DNA of 64,000 nt from positions 124,001 through 188,000 of the forward strand of contig NZ_JACCCJ010000002.1 in assembly GCF_013410105.1 (NCBI RefSeq), given 5' to 3'. Under the pieces are notes generated by a model. That model saw only the letters and a program-made list of their open reading frames with translations. It made no database searches and was not told the DNA's origin. This document shows, piece by piece, positions 47,924 through 55,728 of this stretch; positions within the stretch are counted from its first letter, which is position 1, and the number at the start of each line of letters is the position of its first letter. A program made the translations under genes and the position numbers. This DNA comes from Sphingopyxis sp. JAI108. GTDB taxonomy: Bacteria; Pseudomonadota; Alphaproteobacteria; Sphingomonadales; Sphingomonadaceae.

Positions 47924-47939
47924 TTGACACCGGTGACAT
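47924..47939. promoter_or_regulatory. Putative LacI-family operator upstream of the GH88-type gene
   Basis: TTGACACCGGTGACAT matches TGNNANCGNTNNCA at every fixed position, as does the site at 46616-46631. It lies 41-56 bases before the ATG at 47883. Confidence 0.5.
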
Positions 47940-47971
47940 ACCTCTTTCCTTTTCTCGCAAGTGTCAATAAT

Positions 47972-47984
47972 GTTGTCACACAAC
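47972..47984. promoter_or_regulatory. Perfect palindrome, probable GntR operator between GH88-type gene and manD
   Basis: GTTGT-CAC-ACAAC is a 13-base perfect palindrome of the FadR-subfamily style, 28 bases before the manD ATG (48012) and about 90 before the GH88-type ATG. The GntR regulator is encoded two genes downstream of manD. Confidence 0.6.
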
Positions 47985-48011
47985 TAGCCCATATTGGCCA
48001 GAGGGGATGGA

Positions 48012-49223
48012 ATGCCGAAGATCGTGTCAGCCCGGGTGATATCGACGTCGCCGGGCCGCAATTTCACGACGCTGAAGATCGAATGCGACGACGGCACGAC
48101 CGGCGTTGGCGATGCGACGCTCAACGGCCGCGAACTGGCCGTCGCGCACTATCTGTCCGAGCATGTCGCCCCCTGCCTGATCGGGCGCGACGCGCACCGG
48201 ATCGAGGATATCTGGCAATTTCTCTACAAGGGCGCCTATTGGCGGCGCGGCCCGGTGACGATGACGGCGATCGCGGCGGTCGACATGGCGTTGTGGGACA
48301 TCAAGGGCAAGGTCGCGGGGCTGCCGGTCTATCAATTGCTCGGCGGCGCGGCGCGCGAGGGCTGCATGGTCTATGGCCATGCCAACGGGGCGACGATCGC
48401 CGATACGATCGAGGCGGCGCTCGACTACCAGCGGCAGGGATATAAGGCGATTCGCCTGCAATGCGGCGTGCCGGGGATGGCGTCGACCTATGGCGTCAGC
48501 AAGGACCGCTACTTCTACGAGCCTGCCGACAATGACCTGCCGACCGAGAATGTCTGGTCGACGGCGAAATATATGCGCGTCGTCCCCGAATTATTCGCTG
48601 CGGCGCGCGAGGCGCTCGGCTGGGACGTCCATCTGCTCCACGACATCCATCACCGGCTCACCCCGATCGAGGCGGCGCGGCTCGGCAAGGATCTGGAGCC
48701 TTACCGCCCCTTCTGGATCGAGGATGCGACCCCGGCGGAAGATCAGGATGCGTTCCGCCTGATCCGCCAGCATACGACGACGCCGCTCGCCGTCGGCGAA
48801 ATCTTCTCGTCGGTGTGGGACTGCAAGGCGCTGATCGAAAACCGGCTGATCGACTATATCCGCGCGACCGTGCTCCACGCGGGCGGCATCACCCATATGC
48901 GCCAGATCGCTTCGCTCGCCGACCTGCACCAGGTCCGCACCGGCTGTCACGGCGCGACCGACCTGTCGCCGGTGACGATGGCCGCGGCGCTGCACCTGGG
49001 GCTCGCCATTCCCAATTTCGGAATCCAGGAATATATGCGCCACACGGCGGAGACCGACGCGGTCTTCCCGCATGCCTATCGCTTTGCTGACGGCATGCTT
49101 CATCCCGGCGACGCGCCCGGTCTCGGCGTCGATATCGACGAGGCGCTCGCCGGAACCTTTCCTTATACCCGTGCCTTTCTGCCGGTGAATCGGCTTGAGG
49201 ACGGCACAATGTGGAGCTGGTGA
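48012..49223 (+). CDS. manD: D-mannonate dehydratase (enolase superfamily, ManD type)
   Basis: A 403-residue enolase-superfamily enzyme that dehydrates D-mannonate to 2-keto-3-deoxy-D-gluconate. Metal and catalytic positions are visible: DIHHRLTP with Asp211 and His213, WIEDATP with Glu237, and GEIF with Glu263, one position off the numbering of the characterised Novosphingobium enzyme. Some ManD-like proteins have weak or different dehydratase activity. GAGGGG precedes the ATG. It heads a manD-DUF4861-gntR operon beside the lyase genes and links the polymer to central metabolism. Confidence 0.9.
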   Translation: MPKIVSARVISTSPGRNFTTLKIECDDGTTGVGDATLNGRELAVAHYLSEHVAPCLIGRDAHRIEDIWQFLYKGAYWRRGPVTMTAIAAVDMALWDIKGKVAGLPVYQLLGGAAREGCMVYGHANGATIADTIEAALDYQRQGYKAIRLQCGVPGMASTYGVSKDRYFYEPADNDLPTENVWSTAKYMRVVPELFAAAREALGWDVHLLHDIHHRLTPIEAARLGKDLEPYRPFWIEDATPAEDQDAFRLIRQHTTTPLAVGEIFSSVWDCKALIENRLIDYIRATVLHAGGITHMRQIASLADLHQVRTGCHGATDLSPVTMAAALHLGLAIPNFGIQEYMRHTAETDAVFPHAYRFADGMLHPGDAPGLGVDIDEALAGTFPYTRAFLPVNRLEDGTMWSW

Positions 49224-50149
49224 TGCGAAACCTATTTCTTGTTCTTGCCCTGTTCGCGACCCCGGCGGGCGCGCAGGAGCATAAGCCGATCCGCCCCGCC
49301 ACCGTCGAAGAGCAAGGCGCGCGCGCCGCGGTCACGATCGCGGACTATCGTTTCGACGACCTGCTCTGGGAAAATGACCGGATCGCGTTTCGCATCTATG
49401 GCCGCGCGCTGGAGGCGGCCGAACCGCCGTCGTCGTCGGGGATCGACGCGTGGGGCAAGCGCGTGCGCTGGCCTTATATGGACCGGCAATTGCGCACCGG
49501 CGACCAGCATGCCGACCATGGCGAGGGGGTCGATTTCTATAATGTCGGCACGGGGCGCGGCGCTGGCGGGCTTGGCATCTGGCACGACAACAAGCTGTGG
49601 ACCTCGCGCAACTATGTGCGGCCGCGCATCCTGCGATCGGGACCGGACGTCGCCGACTTCGCCGTCGATTACGAACCCTGGCCCGTTGATACGCAGCGCA
49701 CGGTGCGCGAGACGCGACGCTTCACCTTGCCCGCGGGCACGAATTTCACGCGGTTGAACTCGACGATCATGTCGAGCAGCGATGCCGAGCTGATCGTCGG
49801 CATCGGCATCTCCAAGCGGCCGATCGGGGGCGCGAAGCTGGGTGACATCAGGAAGGACGAAGCGGCGGCCCGCATGAGCTGGTGGGGGCCCGCCGACGGC
49901 GACAAGGGGCGGATGGCGGCGGCGGTGATCGTCGATCCGGCGGCCTTTGCTGGTTTCGCCGAGGACGCCGACAATTATCTGATCCTCGTTCGCGTCCAGC
50001 CGGGGCGGCCCTTCGTCTATTACAGCGGCGCGGCATGGGACAAGGGTGGCGATTTTGCGACCGAGGCCGACTGGAATCGCTATGTCGATGCACAGCGCCC
50101 CGATTTCCGGCCCGAGGCCTTGACCCTAGCCAGCTTCGCGGCGCGATGA
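49223..50149 (+). CDS. DUF4861 secreted protein
   Basis: A 308-residue protein with a signal peptide (RNLFLVLALFATPAGAQ), then a beta-rich DUF4861 domain: YRFDDLLWENDRIAFRIYG, DFYNVGTGRGAGGLGIW and FVYYSGAAWDKGGDF. DUF4861 is often found near GH88/GH105 and pectin, ulvan or alginate genes, and may be a periplasmic enzyme on uronic oligosaccharides; no activity is established that I can name. The start codon overlaps the manD stop (TGATG) and follows GTGGAG. Confidence 0.82.
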   Translation: MRNLFLVLALFATPAGAQEHKPIRPATVEEQGARAAVTIADYRFDDLLWENDRIAFRIYGRALEAAEPPSSSGIDAWGKRVRWPYMDRQLRTGDQHADHGEGVDFYNVGTGRGAGGLGIWHDNKLWTSRNYVRPRILRSGPDVADFAVDYEPWPVDTQRTVRETRRFTLPAGTNFTRLNSTIMSSSDAELIVGIGISKRPIGGAKLGDIRKDEAAARMSWWGPADGDKGRMAAAVIVDPAAFAGFAEDADNYLILVRVQPGRPFVYYSGAAWDKGGDFATEADWNRYVDAQRPDFRPEALTLASFAAR

Positions 50150-50162
50150 TAACGCAGCATCC

Positions 50163-50870
50163 ATGGCGGTAACCAAGGCGGCATCGCTGGCAGACGATCT
50201 GGTCCAGCGTTTCGAGGAACAGATCGAGACGGGCGAAATGCCCGTCGGATCGCGTTTTCCGACCGAAAAGGACATCACCGAGACGTTCGGCGTCAGCCGC
50301 ACCGTCGTGCGCGAGGCCTATTCGCGGCTCGCGGCGCGCGGCCTTCTGGTCTCGCGGCGCGGATCGGGCGCCTATGTTCCCGACGGCGCGCAATATCGCG
50401 CCTTTCAGGTTACCGCCGAGGAAATCGGCGAAATCGACGATGTGCTGAGGCTCCTCGAAATGCGCATGGGGTTCGAGGCCGAGATGGCCGATCTCGCCGC
50501 GCGCCGGCGGACCGACGCCGACCTTGCGGCGCTGCGCCGCACGCTCGACGCGATGGAGGAAAGCCGCGACGTCGATGCGTCGGTCGCCGCCGACGCCGCC
50601 TTTCACGCCGCGATCGCCAGCGCGACCGGCAACCCCTATTTCCTGCGGTTCACCCAGTTTCTCGGCGTCCGGCTCGTGCCATCGCGGCGGCTCTATCTGC
50701 AGGGCGACGATCCGGTCCGGCATCAGCGCTACGCGCACACGATCAACCGCGACCATGAAGCGATCGTCGTCGCGATCGAGGCGGGCGATCCGGTCGCCGC
50801 GCGCCGCGCCGCGCGCCGGCACATCGAAAAGTCGATCCAGCGCTATCGCGGTCTGAAGGAGAGCCGATAG
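50163..50870 (+). CDS. GntR family regulator (FadR subfamily, FCD domain)
   Basis: A 235-residue regulator. The N-terminal winged helix-turn-helix (about 10-75) reads FPTEKDITETFGVSRTVVREA and ends GLLVSRRGSGAYV. The all-helical FCD ligand domain has metal-site histidines in FHAAIASATGN, NRDHEAIV and ARRHIEKS. FadR-type proteins sense acidic metabolites; by context mannonate, a uronate or KDG is a likely effector. The likely DNA targets are the three TGT-N3-ACA palindromes before manD/GH88 and the TonB receptor. Third gene of the manD operon. Confidence 0.87.
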   Translation: MAVTKAASLADDLVQRFEEQIETGEMPVGSRFPTEKDITETFGVSRTVVREAYSRLAARGLLVSRRGSGAYVPDGAQYRAFQVTAEEIGEIDDVLRLLEMRMGFEAEMADLAARRRTDADLAALRRTLDAMEESRDVDASVAADAAFHAAIASATGNPYFLRFTQFLGVRLVPSRRLYLQGDDPVRHQRYAHTINRDHEAIVVAIEAGDPVAARRAARRHIEKSIQRYRGLKESR

Positions 50871-50954
50871 CGGGGCGAATCGGACGCAGAGGGGATGGCC
50901 GAATGTGGGTCAGGCAGGAAATTAGCTAGCTACCGACCTTGATTTCGACTCGTG

Positions 50955-51452
50955 ATGCTCTATTCCAACCCCGTGCAAGGCGACCCCGACAATTACCTCA
51001 GCCTGCTGTCCGCCGCGCAGATTGAAACGTTGCGGCACGTTTACGAGCACAAAAATTCCAAGCAGATCGCCCGCCTGATGAACGTTTCACCGCACACGGT
51101 CGATGAACGGGTTCGGCGGGTGTTGAAAAAGCTTAATGTTTCGAACAGGATAGAGGCAGCGCGAATCCTGGCGGTTAACGGTGTCTTCGATGATGTTACC
51201 CCTTATCAGCCTTTGACATATCAATTGATCGACCTAGGCGACGTTGCTCCGCCCGCCGATGCCGAAGCGGGGCGCAGTTCGTTTCGGCGAATTTTCGATA
51301 TTGGTTCGCCATTTCCTACCGCGTCCCAGCCGGCCAACCGGCATGGGTTGATGGAAAGGATAATCTGGCCAATCCTGATCGCGTTCGCGACGATTTTGGC
51401 TTTCTCCGCCCTCTATTCGATCCTTGTCGGACTTGGTCGCGTTCTGACCTGA
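50955..51452 (+). CDS. LuxR-type HTH protein with C-terminal membrane anchor
   Basis: A 165-residue protein of unusual design. A LuxR/FixJ-type HTH is near the N-terminus (about residues 18-75: LSAAQIETLRHVYEHKNSKQ, VSPHTVDERVRRVLKKLNVS). A 60-residue linker leads to one membrane helix (WPILIAFATILAFSALYSIL, about 138-158). There is no receiver or autoinducer domain, so it would be a membrane-tethered DNA-binding protein. An in-frame GTG precedes the ATG by three bases. It heads four rightward genes of unknown role. The family is not recognised by name. Confidence 0.75.
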   Translation: MLYSNPVQGDPDNYLSLLSAAQIETLRHVYEHKNSKQIARLMNVSPHTVDERVRRVLKKLNVSNRIEAARILAVNGVFDDVTPYQPLTYQLIDLGDVAPPADAEAGRSSFRRIFDIGSPFPTASQPANRHGLMERIIWPILIAFATILAFSALYSILVGLGRVLT

Positions 51453-51510
51453 TGTTCGAACGAATGCTGCGGGGGGGAACCGGTAGCATTCTTTTTCAAG
51501 GAAAAAGATA

Positions 51511-51885
51511 ATGCTGAATCAACGAGTTTCTGCGGCGAAGAAGATCGCTTCCGAGCTGCATCTGGCCGAAGACGCCATCGACGAAGTGATGATCCGCATC
51601 GCCCAGCTCGCCGCGACGCTGCCCACCGCGCGCCGCGAGACGAACATGTCGGCGATCGTCGGCCAGGAAGCGATGGCGAAGGTCGCACAGGCGCTGGCCG
51701 CCGCCGGCGATGTCCGCCAGCTCCTCACCGACGCGCATCTGGCGCTGACGGTGACGCAGAAGGAAGTCGGCCTCGGCACGCGCATGTTCGGCGCGGGCGT
51801 GAAGCCGGCCGCTGCGAAGCTGGTCGACGAAGGCAGCAACGACCGTCAGGGCGCAGACGCGCCGACGTTCGCGAAGGCCGGTTGA
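51511..51885 (+). CDS. Conserved hypothetical small helical protein
   Basis: A 124-residue, Ala-rich, mostly helical protein: SAAKKIASELHLAEDAIDE and VGQEAMAKVAQALAAAGDVR give two amphipathic helices, followed by a Gly/Asp-rich tail. There is no signal peptide or membrane segment. An AAGGAAAAAGATA precedes the ATG. It lies 58 bases after the membrane-anchored HTH gene. Not recognised; a soluble partner of that protein is only a guess from position. Confidence 0.65.
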   Translation: MLNQRVSAAKKIASELHLAEDAIDEVMIRIAQLAATLPTARRETNMSAIVGQEAMAKVAQALAAAGDVRQLLTDAHLALTVTQKEVGLGTRMFGAGVKPAAAKLVDEGSNDRQGADAPTFAKAG

Positions 51886-51910
51886 TCCGCAAGAAAGGTT
51901 GACTGCCACA

Positions 51911-52324
51911 ATGTGGTCCGTGGCGATCTATTATGCCGTTCTGCTCATCACCGTGGCCGTCGCGATCCGACGCGGCGGACCGTTTGAACGCTGGGCAGCC
52001 TATACGGCATTGATCGCCTCGGTCCTCACGACGGCCGTGACGCCTTTTCCGACCTGGACCAACATCGAGGTCAATATCTTCATCATCGACGTGCTGGTTC
52101 TGATGAGCTTCTGGTTCATCGCCATGCGGACGCAGAGTTTCTGGCCTTACTGGATCACCGGATGGCAGCTGATCGCCATTTTCGGGCATATCCAGAAGCT
52201 CATGTTCTCGGAGATATTGGCGCGGCCCTATTCGCTGCTCTCGGTGTATATATCCTATCCGATCCTGTTGCTGATCATCTACGCATCGGGATCCTACAGT
52301 CGGCGGAATGACGTCACGGCCTGA
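51911..52324 (+). CDS. Four-helix membrane protein of unknown function
   Basis: A 137-residue protein with about four membrane helices (residues 4-20, 28-45, 52-75, 105-128) and an unusual Trp/Tyr-rich loop (FWPYWITGWQ). A TTG at 51899 could extend it by four residues; the ATG at 51911 is preferred. It is between the small helical protein and the MarR gene, all in one direction with short gaps. No family is recognised. Confidence 0.65.
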   Translation: MWSVAIYYAVLLITVAVAIRRGGPFERWAAYTALIASVLTTAVTPFPTWTNIEVNIFIIDVLVLMSFWFIAMRTQSFWPYWITGWQLIAIFGHIQKLMFSEILARPYSLLSVYISYPILLLIIYASGSYSRRNDVTA

Positions 52325-52351
52325 AATGTGGCTCCCCAGGGGCATCGTCAC

Positions 52352-52855
52352 ATGCAGCCGTTTTCGAACGAAGAAATTGCCGAGCTGAAATCGCGGGTCG
52401 ATCAGATCCACGAACTGCTCGCGAGCCGCGGCGAGGAATCGCCGCCCGCCGCCGTGCGCGGAGTCGAGGCGGCGCGCGACAGCGCTCCGTCCGATGCCGG
52501 GCTGCTCGACCAATTGTCGCTCAGCATCCAGATCAGGCGCATCCGCCGCAGCCATTTCGGCGACACCGAAATATCGGGACCCGTCTGGGACATGATGCTC
52601 GACCTGATGCTCGCGGGCGCGCACGGCCGCGTGCTCAGCGCCAGCGATCTCGCGACCGGCGCGGGGGTTCCGCTGTCGTCAGGGCTGCGCATGATCGCAT
52701 CGCTCGAACGGCGCGGGCTGGTGCATCGCTCGATCGACGAGCGTGATCGCCGCCGCACGATCGTGCGGCTGAGCGACCACGGGACCGAGCGCATGGCCAG
52801 CTATTTCGAAAGGGTCGGCGGCGTCCGTCAGGCCATGCTGCAGCTGGCAGCCTAG
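52352..52855 (+). CDS. MarR-like winged-helix regulator
   Basis: A 167-residue protein with an N-terminal coiled-coil-like helix (SNEEIAELKSRVDQIHELLA) and a C-terminal winged helix: ASDLATGAGVPLSSGLRMIA, GLVHRSIDERDRRRTIVRLS. The dimerisation helices are reduced compared with classical MarR. AGGGG precedes ATG 52352, so the upstream GTG at 52328 is less likely. Convergent with fliA, whose stop is 13 bases away. The target genes are unknown; the three upstream genes are candidates. Confidence 0.72.
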   Translation: MQPFSNEEIAELKSRVDQIHELLASRGEESPPAAVRGVEAARDSAPSDAGLLDQLSLSIQIRRIRRSHFGDTEISGPVWDMMLDLMLAGAHGRVLSASDLATGAGVPLSSGLRMIASLERRGLVHRSIDERDRRRTIVRLSDHGTERMASYFERVGGVRQAMLQLAA

Positions 52856-52868
52856 CTGCGCCAATCGC

Positions 52869-53615
52869 CTATTCGGTCATGTCCTTCATCATGCGATCGA
52901 CCTTGGCCATCGCCTCGCGCTTGATCTGGCAGATGCGCGCCGCGCTGACGTCGAGCGTCAGCCCGATTTCGTGCAGGTTGAGCTCTTCGAAGAAATAGAG
53001 CTGGAGCACCATCTGCTCGCGCTCGGACAGGCGGCCGACGCACTGGCGCAGCGCGCCCATCAAATCTTCCTGCTCGCAGCGATCGTCGGCGCCGGCATCC
53101 TCATCAGCCGCAAGGAAGGCGCCGATATCGGTCAGCTCGTCGAGCGAGGTCGAGCGGCCGTGCGTCGCATTGCGTTCGAGCGCGAAATAATCCTCCGCCG
53201 ACATGTCGAAGGCGACCGCCATCTCGGCCGTGGTCGGCGCGCGCATCAGCTGCTGTTCGAGCGTGCTGCGCATCGCCTGGATCCGCTTCGCGGCGACCAT
53301 CGCCGAACGGCCGACGTCGGCTTCGCGGCGCAGCTGGTCGATCATCGCGCCGCGGATGCGCGTCGTGGCATAGGTCGCAAAGGCGAATCCGCGCTCCTCA
53401 TAATGGCGGCTTGCTTCGATCAGCGCGATCAACCCGGTCTGGATCAGGTCGTCGAGCTCGCTCGTCCGCGACACGCGCGAAAAGACCTGCCAGGCGATCT
53501 TGCGCGCCAGCGGCGCATATTCCTCGACCAGCGCCTCGGCGCTCTCGCCATAGCCGCGCGCTCGCGGCGCGCGGCCGCCGCTCGCGGCAAACTGCTCGGC
53601 GGGCTCAATTCTCAT
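52869..53615 (-). CDS. fliA: Flagellar RNA polymerase sigma factor FliA (sigma-28)
   Basis: A 248-residue sigma-70 family factor with regions 2 (EERGFAFATYATTRIRGAMI), 3 and 4 (LSEREQMVLQLYFFEELNLHEIG). FliA directs late flagellar genes and is held by FlgM until the hook is complete; flgM lies 3.3 kb away. The upstream frame is open, but ATG 53615 follows GGAGG by eight bases. It overlaps the end of flhA by 11 bases and is the last gene of the operon started by the lytic transglycosylase. Confidence 0.93.
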   Translation of the reverse strand: MRIEPAEQFAASGGRAPRARGYGESAEALVEEYAPLARKIAWQVFSRVSRTSELDDLIQTGLIALIEASRHYEERGFAFATYATTRIRGAMIDQLRREADVGRSAMVAAKRIQAMRSTLEQQLMRAPTTAEMAVAFDMSAEDYFALERNATHGRSTSLDELTDIGAFLAADEDAGADDRCEQEDLMGALRQCVGRLSEREQMVLQLYFFEELNLHEIGLTLDVSAARICQIKREAMAKVDRMMKDMTE

Positions 53616-55728
53616 GCGGTTGGTCCTCCATATGGGCCCCCGGCCCGGCCGCGAGGCGCGGCACTTCGGCGCCGATCGTCGCGACAATTTCGGTCTGCTT
53701 GGTCGCCGGAATCTCGAGATAGGAGATGACGGCGACGTCGGGGAAAGTGGCGCGCACGAGGCGCGAGAGGGCGGAGCGGCAGATCGGCGAGGCGACGAGC
53801 GCGAAGCTGCGCGTCTGGAGCAGCAGCGGTTCGGCCGCCTGACCGACCTGTTCGATGATCGTCATCGCCAGGCCGTGTTCGAACGGCCATTCGGCGGCGG
53901 GATTGGCGCGAACCGCCTGATTGAGCAGCATCTCGATCTCGGGGCTGAAGGTGACGACGGGCAGCGGCATCCGGCTCGGCACGATCGTCTGGACGATCAG
54001 CGCGCCGATGCGCTGGCGCACCGCTTCGACAAGGTCGATCTCGCCGAACTGCTGCGCCGCCAGCGCGACCATCGCTTCGGCGATCTTGCGGAAATCGCGC
54101 AGCGGCACGCGCTCGACGAGCAACGATTTGCAGAGGCTCGCGACGCGCGGCAGCGCATAGCCCTGGGGGCTCAGATTCTGGGCCAGCTGCGGATAACGGG
54201 TCTTGAGATTGTCGATCAGCGCCTGCGCGTCGTCGATGCCGAACAGCTCGGCGGCCGAACCGACGATGCTGTTGTTGAGGTGCGTCGCGACGACGGTGGC
54301 GGGATCGACGACGGTATAGCCCGCCGCGATCGCGTCATTCTGCATCGCCTTCGGAATCCACAGCGCGTCGAGGCCGAAGGTCGGATCCTTGCACGGGCGG
54401 CCGACGACCTTGGTGACGAGGTCGCCCGAATCGAGCGCGAGCATTTCGTTGGGAAAGACCTCATCCTCGCCGACGATCACCCCGGCGACCGAGATGCGAT
54501 AGACGTTGCCGGGGAGCGAAAGGTCGTCGCTGACCTTCACGGGCGGAACGACGAAGCCGAGTTCCTTCGACAACTGGCGGCGGATGCCGGTGATGCGCGT
54601 CATCAGCGGCGACCCCTTGCGTTCGTCGACGAGGGTGACGAGCGCATAGCCGATCTCGAGCTGGCACGCGCTCGCGTCGCTGACATCGGACCATTCGATA
54701 TGCGACGGGTCGGGCGCGGGGGCTACGGGCTCGGGCAGGTCGGCGACCGCCGCCTCGGCGCGGCGGAGCTGCCAGCCGATCGCGAAGGCAAGCGCGGACG
54801 CGGGCAGGATCAAGAGCTGCGGCATCGCGGGGACGAGGCCGAGGATGAGGAGGATGCCGCCGACCGCCATCCAGATCACGGGCGAGGAGAATTGGCTGCC
54901 GATCTGGCCGCTGAGGTCGAAGGGCGAGGCGACGCGGGTGACGATCGCGGCGGCGGCGATCGATAGCAGCAGCGCCGGGATCTGCGCGACGAGCGCGTCG
55001 CCGATCGCGAGCGTGATATAGGTGCTGCCGGCTTCGGACAGGCTGAGCCCGTGGCTGAAGATGCCGAGAATCAGCCCGCCGATGATATTGACGAACAGGA
55101 TGAGCAGCCCCGCGACTGCGTCGCCCTTCACGAATTTCGATGCACCGTCCATCGAGCCGTAGAAATCGGCTTCGGTGCCGACCTCGACGCGGCGCGCCTT
55201 GGCCTCTTCAGGGGTGAGCAGCCCGGCGTTGAGGTCGGCGTCGATCGCCATCTGCTTGCCGGGAAGCGCGTCGAGGGTGAAGCGCGCGGACACTTCGGAC
55301 ACGCGGCCCGCGCCCTTGGTGATCACGATCAGATTGATGATCATCAGCACGAAAAAGACGAACAGGCCGACGACATAGTCGCCGCCGATCAGGACCTGGC
55401 CGAACGCCTCGATGACATGGCCTGCCGCTGAGGTGCCCTCGTGGCCGTGGACGAGCACGACGCGTGTCGAGGCGACGTTGAGCGCGAGCCGGAACAGCGT
55501 CGCGAGGAGCAACACGGTCGGGAAGGCCGAGAAATCGAGCGGTTTCGAGGCCTGCAGCGCGACCATCAGGATCAGGAGGCTGATCATGATGTTCGCGACG
55601 AAGCTGATGTCGAGAATCAGCGGCGAGACCGGGATCACCATCAGCCCGACGAGGATCAGCATCCCCGCCGGCAGTGCCGAGATGCTGGCGAAACGCGCGA
55701 CGTTGCGGAGGTTGAAGTCCGCGGTCAT
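53605..55728 (-). CDS. flhA: Flagellar biosynthesis protein FlhA
   Basis: A 707-residue export-gate protein of the flagellar type III secretion system. The N-terminal half has seven to eight membrane helices with RLALNVASTRVVLVHG and the FHIPEP-type charged loops; the C-terminal half is the cytosolic ring domain (from about residue 340) that binds chaperone-substrate complexes. Length is normal. The start overlaps the stop of the transglycosylase gene (ATGA). FlhB and other export genes are outside the window. Confidence 0.96.
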   Translation of the reverse strand: MTADFNLRNVARFASISALPAGMLILVGLMVIPVSPLILDISFVANIMISLLILMVALQASKPLDFSAFPTVLLLATLFRLALNVASTRVVLVHGHEGTSAAGHVIEAFGQVLIGGDYVVGLFVFFVLMIINLIVITKGAGRVSEVSARFTLDALPGKQMAIDADLNAGLLTPEEAKARRVEVGTEADFYGSMDGASKFVKGDAVAGLLILFVNIIGGLILGIFSHGLSLSEAGSTYITLAIGDALVAQIPALLLSIAAAAIVTRVASPFDLSGQIGSQFSSPVIWMAVGGILLILGLVPAMPQLLILPASALAFAIGWQLRRAEAAVADLPEPVAPAPDPSHIEWSDVSDASACQLEIGYALVTLVDERKGSPLMTRITGIRRQLSKELGFVVPPVKVSDDLSLPGNVYRISVAGVIVGEDEVFPNEMLALDSGDLVTKVVGRPCKDPTFGLDALWIPKAMQNDAIAAGYTVVDPATVVATHLNNSIVGSAAELFGIDDAQALIDNLKTRYPQLAQNLSPQGYALPRVASLCKSLLVERVPLRDFRKIAEAMVALAAQQFGEIDLVEAVRQRIGALIVQTIVPSRMPLPVVTFSPEIEMLLNQAVRANPAAEWPFEHGLAMTIIEQVGQAAEPLLLQTRSFALVASPICRSALSRLVRATFPDVAVISYLEIPATKQTEIVATIGAEVPRLAAGPGAHMEDQPHEN

